Assembly: GCF_019455385.1 (NCBI RefSeq)
Contig: NZ_JACOFR010000002.1
Coordinates: 1-64,000, forward strand
Origin: Bradyrhizobium sp. BR 10289
GTDB lineage: Bacteria; Pseudomonadota; Alphaproteobacteria; Rhizobiales; Xanthobacteraceae
DNA: 64,000 bases
Reading direction: 5' to 3'
The translations under genes were made by a program, and so were the position numbers. The notes below the pieces were generated by a model. The model saw nothing but the letters and a program-made list of their open reading frames with translations. It was not told the origin of the DNA and made no database searches. This document shows, piece after piece, positions 58,741 through 64,000 of this stretch; position 1 is the first letter of the stretch, and the number at the start of each line of letters is the position of its first letter.

Positions 58741-60378
58741 TCAAGCCTCGAAATTGCCGGCGCGGAAATCCATCGCGAACGCCGGCGAGGCCTTCCACTT
58801 GATCGACTTCGGCTTGGCCGTGAAGGTGGCATTCTGGTGCAGCACCGTGTAGGCGGGATCCTCGCGCTCGGCGATCTCCAGCATGCGGCGGAACGCTTTC
58901 TTGCGCGCCGCCCGATCGGTCGAAGTTTCCAGGAATTCCGAAAGCGTGTTCAGCTCGGCATTGGTCCATTCGCCGATCTGCTGCTGCTGGCCGTTCGGGC
59001 CGTGCTGGGCGACCAGCGAGGACACCGGATCGTTGAAGGCAGCCGAGTTCGACCAGTCGCGCACCGCACGGGTCGGCGCGCGCTCCATGACCTGCGACCA
59101 GTTCTCCTTGGTCTCGATCTGGACGTTGAGGCCGACCGATTTCCACATCTCGACCAGCACCTGCGCGGTCGCGACCTGGTTGGTGTAATAGTTGTTGAGC
59201 AGGCGGTACGGGATCGGATCGCCCTTGTAATTGGCCTGCTTCAACAGGTCCTGCGCCAGCTTGAGATCGTAGGCCGGCACGCTCCAATCGGCGTTGAACA
59301 TGTCGCCGTAGAATTCCCACTGCAGGCCCTTCGGCACGCGGGTGCGGCCGGCCCACAGGCTGTCGACGATGGCCTGGCGGTCGATCGCATGGGTGAAGGC
59401 ACGGCGCACCAGCGGATTGGCGAGCACGGCGTGGTTCTTGTCGAACACGGTCAGGCGGTGATTGAGGATCGTGCCGCCCTGCACCTCGAACGCGGCGTTC
59501 TTCTCGATGCCGGCGATCTGGTCCGGCGGGATGTCGCAGGCGAACTGGTATTCGCCCGAGAGAAGTCCGTTGATGCGGCTCGCGACCTCGGGCACTTCAA
59601 GGAAGCGGATGCGCTTGAGCGGCGGACGGCCGCCCCAATACTCGTCATGCGCTTCCAGCGTCAGCGACACGTCGGGCTTGAGCTCGACGACCTTGTAGGG
59701 GCCGGTCGTGACAGGCTTGCGCGCCCAATCGAGATAGCTGGCAGACTCTGCCCAGGCGCGGCGGTTGGCGATGTCCGAGCCGTAGCGCGACAGCCGGCCC
59801 TCAAGGGTGACGTCAGGCGTCGCGTTGTAGAAGCGCACGGTGTACTTGTCGACGGCGTCGACACGGACGAGGTCCGGCCAGATGCGGCGCGCGACCCCGG
59901 GGACGTCAGGCGGCAGCTCCTTGCCCGGACGCGGCGTCGGGATCTTTTCGAACGCCTGGATCGTCGAGCGGCTCTTGGCCTCGGTCTCGGCGAACATGCG
60001 CTCGCGGCTGAAGGTGAAGACGACGTCGTCGGCGGTCAGTTCGTCGCCATTGTGGAATTTCACCCCCTGGCGCAGCTTCACTTCAAGGGTCTGATCGTCG
60101 ATGCGGCGCCACTCCGTGGCAAGGCCCGGCACGGCCTCGAGGTTGCCGCGCCAGTTCTTGGAGATCAGGCCTTCCCAGATCGAGGAGAAGAACACGCGCT
60201 CGCCGACATTGGACTGCTCGCGCAGCACGTCGAGCACGTTGGAGTTCGTCACCTTCTGCACGGCGATCGTCACCGACGGACGATTGTCGGCCTGGCCGAT
60301 GGCAAAGCGCGGCAGCAGCAGCGTGCCCACGGCGGCGCTGCCGGACTTCAGGATGGTACGACGGCTGAGCTTGCTCAT
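58741..60378 (-). CDS. ABC transporter substrate-binding protein (SBP family 5), Tat-exported
   Basis: 545 residues. Twin-arginine signal SRRTILKSGSAAVGTLLLPR, cleavage near AIGQA. The family 5 (DppA/OppA) signature lies near residue 105: LEVKLRQGVKFHNGDELTADDVVFTF. Three lobes are expected. A Tat signal is unusual for this family in enteric bacteria but common in rhizobia as I recall. Second gene of the operon, 28 bases after the isomerase gene. Substrates in this family include peptides, opines and glycosides; the isomerase neighbour suggests a sugar-like ligand (inference). Confidence 0.92.
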   Translation of the reverse strand: MSKLSRRTILKSGSAAVGTLLLPRFAIGQADNRPSVTIAVQKVTNSNVLDVLREQSNVGERVFFSSIWEGLISKNWRGNLEAVPGLATEWRRIDDQTLEVKLRQGVKFHNGDELTADDVVFTFSRERMFAETEAKSRSTIQAFEKIPTPRPGKELPPDVPGVARRIWPDLVRVDAVDKYTVRFYNATPDVTLEGRLSRYGSDIANRRAWAESASYLDWARKPVTTGPYKVVELKPDVSLTLEAHDEYWGGRPPLKRIRFLEVPEVASRINGLLSGEYQFACDIPPDQIAGIEKNAAFEVQGGTILNHRLTVFDKNHAVLANPLVRRAFTHAIDRQAIVDSLWAGRTRVPKGLQWEFYGDMFNADWSVPAYDLKLAQDLLKQANYKGDPIPYRLLNNYYTNQVATAQVLVEMWKSVGLNVQIETKENWSQVMERAPTRAVRDWSNSAAFNDPVSSLVAQHGPNGQQQQIGEWTNAELNTLSEFLETSTDRAARKKAFRRMLEIAEREDPAYTVLHQNATFTAKPKSIKWKASPAFAMDFRAGNFEA

Positions 60379-60406
60379 GAGGATAACCCCTGCCCTCTGT
60401 GATCCG

Positions 60407-61222
60407 TTATTCGGCGAGACCGAGCGCGGCGAGATGCGCCGCGCCCTTGCGGACGTCGTCGTGATTGCGCAGCTCGAGGATCAGCCGCGGGTTGGAGGTG
60501 AGCCGTCCCAGCGCGCGGAACACGCCGACCCACGGAATATTGCCCTCGCCCGGCGCCCAGTGCCTGTCAGCAAAGCCGTCGGTGTCCTGGAGGTGTACAT
60601 GCGTCAGCATGTCGCCGGCCGTTTCCACGTAATAGTCGACCGGTGGCGCGCCGGTGGAGATGTGGGCGTAGTTGGCGTGGCCGGTGTCGAGGGAGACGCG
60701 GACCTTGTTGCTCTCGAGCGCCTTGGCGAGACGGACGCGGTCGCGCGGATCCTTGTCCTCGATGTTCTCGATGACGATCTCGCAGCCGATCGTCTCGGCG
60801 CGCGCGATCACTTCGGCAAGCGTCGCCTTGACGCGCTCGACGATGTTGGCGCGGTTGTCGGGATAGAGGTCGAGATTGTTGTGGTCCCAGGTCGTGAACG
60901 GCGAATGGACCACCATCTGCGTCGCGCCGAGGAATTCCGCGGCATCGAGACCCTGGAGCAGGCGCTTGGTCACGGCCTGGCGGATGAGGGAATCGTGGCT
61001 GTCGATCTTGAAGCCCCAGAACGGGCCATGGATGCCGAGCCGGCCGGTATAGCCCGACAGCATCTGCTTGATCTCGGTCGCTGCGCTGCGCCAGTCGCCG
61101 TCGAGCAGATCGGCGCGGAAGAAGTCCTGGATTTCGAGATCGCGTTGCCTGTCGAGAAGCCAATCGCGGTGGCCGGGGATCGATTTAATGGAGAGTGCGG
61201 CGCCCAACACCGGCTTCGACAT
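60407..61222 (-). CDS. Sugar phosphate isomerase/epimerase-like TIM-barrel protein
   Basis: 271 residues of the AP-endonuclease-2-like xylose isomerase superfamily. Metal-site candidates are the Glu in IVIENIEDKD, Asp and His in VSLDTGHANYAH, His in HVHLQDTDG and the Glu in LILELRNHDD. The N-terminal strands have LGIHGPFWGF and VVHSPFTTWDH. Start 61222 follows AAGGAGC; an in-frame ATG at 61252 is less likely. First gene of the ABC transporter operon, so it may modify the imported compound. Substrate unknown. Confidence 0.85.
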   Translation of the reverse strand: MSKPVLGAALSIKSIPGHRDWLLDRQRDLEIQDFFRADLLDGDWRSAATEIKQMLSGYTGRLGIHGPFWGFKIDSHDSLIRQAVTKRLLQGLDAAEFLGATQMVVHSPFTTWDHNNLDLYPDNRANIVERVKATLAEVIARAETIGCEIVIENIEDKDPRDRVRLAKALESNKVRVSLDTGHANYAHISTGAPPVDYYVETAGDMLTHVHLQDTDGFADRHWAPGEGNIPWVGVFRALGRLTSNPRLILELRNHDDVRKGAAHLAALGLAE

Positions 61223-61565
61223 GGCTTGCTCCTTGTCCGTCAACGATGACAAGGGCAGCGCTAGACCAGTTCAATGACAGGCCGGTGAAACGCAGGTCGC
61301 AAGACGCCAGGACATGTGGACATCCCGCGTCGACCGTCTGCATCGAATTCAGGCAGCAGCGAATGCGGCGTGTGCAGACGCATGCGTCAGCGCGCAAGAT
61401 CAAGCAATTTTAAGTCCGTAGTGATCCGGAATGGAATCCTAACCATATCTCGCGTACATCGCGGGACATCGATCGGCGGCCTTCCAAGGGCATCATCCTC
61501 TGATCGCGCACTATGGGGTTGGGGGACCACATGGGGCGGGGGAATCAAAGGCTGGGGCAAGGTGA

Positions 61566-61598
61566 CGAGGTCCGGACTCCTAGGCACTCCGGACCTCG
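61566..61598 (+). other. Strong stem-loop, 11-bp perfect stem
   Basis: CGAGGTCCGGA and TCCGGACCTCG are perfectly complementary around an 11-base loop, followed on the plus strand by AAACTTTTC. It could be a terminator or part of a structured small RNA transcribed on the plus strand. Confidence 0.5.
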
Positions 61599-61620
61599 AA
61601 ACTTTTCAGATTGAACGCAG

Positions 61621-61658
61621 CAACGCGCCGTCCGGTGGGGCATCCGGGCGGCGCGTTG
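61621..61658. terminator. Long GC-rich stem-loop, probable terminator
   Basis: CAACGCGCCG and CGGCGCGTTG pair over 10 bases, with an inner CCGG/CCGG pair and an 8-base loop. On the plus strand it is followed by TCGTTT, a short T-rich stretch. On the minus strand it lies 22 bases beyond the stop of the DUF1236 gene, so it may end that transcript as well. It could serve both directions. Confidence 0.5.
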
Positions 61659-61680
61659 TCGTTTCAGCCTCGTCCTTCGT

Positions 61681-62946
61681 TTAGCGCGTCTGCGGCTCGA
61701 TCGTCACGGTGCAGTCGCCCTGCCCTTGCGTTGCGACCACAATATTGCCCGCGGGAGCGCCGAGGGCGATCGGCGCGGACGAGCCGCCGCCGGGCATCTG
61801 GACCGTCACGCTCAGGGAGTCGCTACGCGCGGTCGAGCCTACGGTCGAGGGTTCCGCCTGGGCGACATTGCCCGAGGCGTCACGCCGCATGATCTGGCAG
61901 TTCACATTGCTCCCGCCGGCCGCCGCCACATTCGACGAAGCGCTGTTGCCCATCTGCGCGCGGGCCCGCGACGGATCGCGCGGCACCTGGCTGACGATGC
62001 GATGGGTGCGCGGCTCGACGATGACGACGTCCTCATCCGTCGCAAAATACTCGTAGTCACGATATTCCGGCTCGATCGAAACGATCTCGGGCGGAACCCG
62101 GTAGAGACGCACACGCGGCGGAATCGTCTCGCCGACCCGGATCGAGATGTTCAGATTGCGCTCCGGCTCAGCCAGCCGCGCACGGCTCACCGTTTCGGAG
62201 ATCCGCACCTGCTTCTCGGACTTCATCTGCGTCTGCTGATTGACCTGCGTGTTGGTCTGCGTGGTCTGATTGGCTTGATTGGTCGGCGTGCCCGCGGTGC
62301 CGGGCGCGGTCTGCGCATTGTTGGTCGGAGCCGCTCGGTTGGTATCGGTCGCCGTTGCTGGCCGGTTGTTCTGTTGCGCCGGCGGCGCTTGCTCCGCGGC
62401 ATTGCGGGGCGGCTGGTTCTGATTGCGCTCGTTCTGGTTGGCTGCAGCCCCCGTCCGCTCGTTCTGCTGAGCAGCCGGGCCGGTCTTGGACTTCTCGGAC
62501 TCGGCCGTCGATTTCTGCGGCGCAGACTTGTCCTGCTTGGTCTCAGCGCTGCTCTTGCTGGCGCGTCCCGGTTTCGCGCTGTCCGCTTCACGGTTGCGGT
62601 CTCGGGCAGGCTCGCGGGATTCTTGTGCCTGATCCTTCGTTTTCGGCTGGTTACGCTCAGCAGAGTTGGCAGGCTGGCGCTTGTCCTCGTTCGCCTCCTG
62701 CCTGGCAGCGCCACCCTTCTCTTCACGGCCCGCGCCCTGCAGTCGCTCCTCGGCGCCCTTGGCACGCTCTTGAACGCGCTCCTGAACATGTTCCTGGGGG
62801 CCGCCACGCTGCGGCGCAGCGCCCTTGGCCGGTTCCTCGGTGCGTTTGGGTTCCTCCCTGCGCTCACCGGGCGCCTGGGCGCAGGCAATGCCGGATGCGA
62901 GCATCAGGCCGATGGCCGCAGTCGATAACATCAAGTGTTTTCGCAT
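61681..62946 (-). CDS. Exported DUF1236-domain protein with long disordered region
   Basis: 421 residues; start 62946 after AGGAGAGGG. Signal peptide to about residue 23 (GIACAQ). Residues about 25-240 are disordered and rich in Glu, Lys, Gln, Asn, Arg and Pro (for example QERVQERAKGAEERLQGAGR). Then come a DUF1236-like segment (about 245-310, ISIRVGETIPPRVRLYRVPP then EIVSIEPEYRDYEYF) and a Gly/Ser-rich end. DUF1236 is common in rhizobia, often in periplasmic proteins of unknown role. The EKQN-rich part could bind wall polymer, by composition only. Confidence 0.82.
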   Translation of the reverse strand: MRKHLMLSTAAIGLMLASGIACAQAPGERREEPKRTEEPAKGAAPQRGGPQEHVQERVQERAKGAEERLQGAGREEKGGAARQEANEDKRQPANSAERNQPKTKDQAQESREPARDRNREADSAKPGRASKSSAETKQDKSAPQKSTAESEKSKTGPAAQQNERTGAAANQNERNQNQPPRNAAEQAPPAQQNNRPATATDTNRAAPTNNAQTAPGTAGTPTNQANQTTQTNTQVNQQTQMKSEKQVRISETVSRARLAEPERNLNISIRVGETIPPRVRLYRVPPEIVSIEPEYRDYEYFATDEDVVIVEPRTHRIVSQVPRDPSRARAQMGNSASSNVAAAGGSNVNCQIMRRDASGNVAQAEPSTVGSTARSDSLSVTVQMPGGGSSAPIALGAPAGNIVVATQGQGDCTVTIEPQTR

Positions 62947-63045
62947 GATCCCTCTCCTCAACAATTCGCAACAACGGACGCGAACGCTCTGTCCGTGCGA
63001 ATGTTCCCTGAGAGGGAACGTGGGGGTGAGCGGATCAGGTCACGC

Positions 63046-63426
63046 TCACATTGCATCCTTCAGCGTCAACCGTGCCGTGAACGTCACGCTGGTCTTGCCG
63101 ACCAGCGCCATGCCTTCGACCTCTGCGCCGCCGGGGAAATAATCGCCGGAAAAGCCGCAGGTGACCTCCCTGCCTCCAAAGGCAAGGGTTCTGCCGATCG
63201 CCTCGGTGTGCTGATTGACGATCATGTCGCCGCGCCACTTGCCGTTCCGGAAGGTGTAGCTGCCGGTGTAGTAGAAATAGCTGTCACCGCCCATGATGCG
63301 GCCGTCGCAGAGCACGACGACGCCCTTCGCCTGCCCGCGCTTGCCATCGCGCATCTCGATGTCGAAGATGTAAAGGCCGTTGACGACCTTCGCCTCACTC
63401 GTCTCTGACGTGTCCCCCGCCGTCAT
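63046..63426 (-). CDS. GrlR-family regulatory-like protein
   Basis: 126 residues. VVNGLYIFDIEMRDGKRGQAK, then GVVVLCDGRIMGGDSYFYYTGSY, is the beta-barrel pattern of GrlR, the negative regulator of LEE type III secretion in enteropathogens (EDED loop not seen). Rhizobia carry many GrlR-like proteins away from secretion genes, so the enteric function should not be transferred. Starts 27 bases after the nadE gene's stop and may be in its operon. Confidence 0.75.
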   Translation of the reverse strand: MTAGDTSETSEAKVVNGLYIFDIEMRDGKRGQAKGVVVLCDGRIMGGDSYFYYTGSYTFRNGKWRGDMIVNQHTEAIGRTLAFGGREVTCGFSGDYFPGGAEVEGMALVGKTSVTFTARLTLKDAM

Positions 63427-63453
63427 CCGATCGTCTCCTCACGACCACAGCCA

Positions 63454-64000
63454 TTATTTCGGCACGTTCCGCTCGAGGTCCTCGAGCCAGGCCGCCGCGC
63501 TCGAGTCAGACGGCGCGCGCCAGTCGCCGCGCGGCGACAGCGAACCGCCGGCTGAAACCTTCGGCCCGTTCGGCATCGCCGAGCGCTTGAACTGGCTGAA
63601 GGCGAAGAAGCGGCGCAAAAATACCTCCAGCCAGCGGCGGATCTCGGGAAGATCGTAGGCCTTGCGCTTGTCGTTCGGAAATGCCGGTGGCCACTCGCCC
63701 TTGGCGACATCCTTCCAGGCGTGCTGCGCCATGAACGCGATCTTGGAAGGCCGCATGCCGAAGCGCAGCGTGTAGAACAGGTTGAAATCCTGCAGCTCGT
63801 AGGGGCCGACGGAAGCTTCCGTGCTCTGCGGCTTCTCGCCGGGCTTGGCCGGAACCAGCTCGGGCGAAATCTCGGCCGACAGGATCGAAGACAGCGTCCG
63901 GTTGACGTCATCGCTGAACTGCTTCGAAGCGATCACCCAGCGGATCAGATGCTGGATCAACGTCTTCGGCACACCGGCATTGACATTATAGTGCGCCATC
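63454..64000 (-). CDS. nadE: Glutamine-dependent NAD synthetase, C-terminal part (cut by window edge)
   Basis: At least 181 residues are visible; the gene continues beyond base 64000. The C-terminal synthetase-domain pattern [39 protein letters not shown], and [19 protein letters not shown] then [15 protein letters not shown] is characteristic of the long NadE enzymes (glutaminase plus synthetase). The methionine at 63999 is internal, not a start. The enzyme makes NAD from nicotinate adenine dinucleotide using glutamine nitrogen and ATP. Confidence 0.92.
   Translation of the reverse strand, partial: MAHYNVNAGVPKTLIQHLIRWVIASKQFSDDVNRTLSSILSAEISPELVPAKPGEKPQSTEASVGPYELQDFNLFYTLRFGMRPSKIAFMAQHAWKDVAKGEWPPAFPNDKRKAYDLPEIRRWLEVFLRRFFAFSQFKRSAMPNGPKVSAGGSLSPRGDWRAPSDSSAAAWLEDLERNVPK

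Larger units (their letters stand above)
61223..61680. other. 458-base intergenic region with two strong hairpins
   Basis: No protein gene is supported. It contains the promoter of the minus-strand isomerase/ABC operon at its left, a run of G-tracts at 61513-61560 on the plus strand, and two stable inverted repeats at 61566-61598 and 61621-61658. Confidence 0.6.

Noticed and set aside
63046..63426. GrlR-like gene as evidence of a type III secretion locus
   Set aside because: No secretion genes are in the window, and GrlR-like proteins are common elsewhere in rhizobial genomes.

Overview
The window looks like chromosome of a Bradyrhizobium-type alphaproteobacterium (order Hyphomicrobiales). 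The evidence is high GC with strong GC3 bias, many solute transporters, alphaproteobacterial marker proteins (an ATP synthase zeta/DUF1476 protein, DUF1236, a GrlR-like protein, RlpA-DacC-Tmk-HolB-MetG-TatD order) and short hairpin repeats at operon ends. The genus is inferred from gene content and recall, not from a database search.

Layout. 0.1-1.8 kb: cobalt-type nitrile hydratase (alpha, beta, activator), minus strand. 1.8-7.5 kb: a small outer-membrane-like protein, a DASS anion transporter, the MetNIQ methionine ABC transporter and a cupin. 7.7-12.2 kb: TonB-dependent siderophore receptor, PepSY membrane protein and an unknown secreted protein, probably an iron-uptake unit. 12.2-20.5 kb: an aromatic meta-cleavage cluster (IclR regulator; divergent solute-binding protein, flavin hydroxylase, extradiol dioxygenase, C-C hydrolase, hydratase, FAH-family enzyme, SDR) with a perfect palindrome beside the regulator. 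21.0-28.6 kb: two different TRAP transporters, one with fused DctQM and one with separate subunits, around an acyl-CoA synthetase.

28.7-35.4 kb: a housekeeping block on the minus strand (PhnP-like MBL protein, TatD, MetG with a histone-H1-like Lys/Ala tail, HolB, Tmk, D-Ala-D-Ala carboxypeptidase). 35.5-44.6 kb: an accessory segment lying between dacC and rlpA, holding an epoxide-hydrolase-like enzyme, a GNAT acetyltransferase, three tandem tail-collar-domain proteins and a divergent 1804-residue autotransporter with 13 IPT/TIG repeats. This is the most unusual part of the window.

44.7-52.7 kb: rlpA, several very small proteins, a YqhA-like membrane protein, a second GNAT, the zeta subunit, a DUF900-like hydrolase, a DUF2786 protein, tRNA-Ser(TGA) and a Cys/Tyr-rich secreted protein. 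52.9-54.7 kb: ilvD. 55.0-61.2 kb: a complete peptide/opine-type ABC transporter operon led by a TIM-barrel sugar isomerase-like gene. 61.2-64.0 kb: an intergenic region with two strong hairpins, a DUF1236 protein, a GrlR-like protein and the 3' part of a glutamine-dependent NAD synthetase cut by the window edge. Two families of dispersed intergenic repeats were found by eye.
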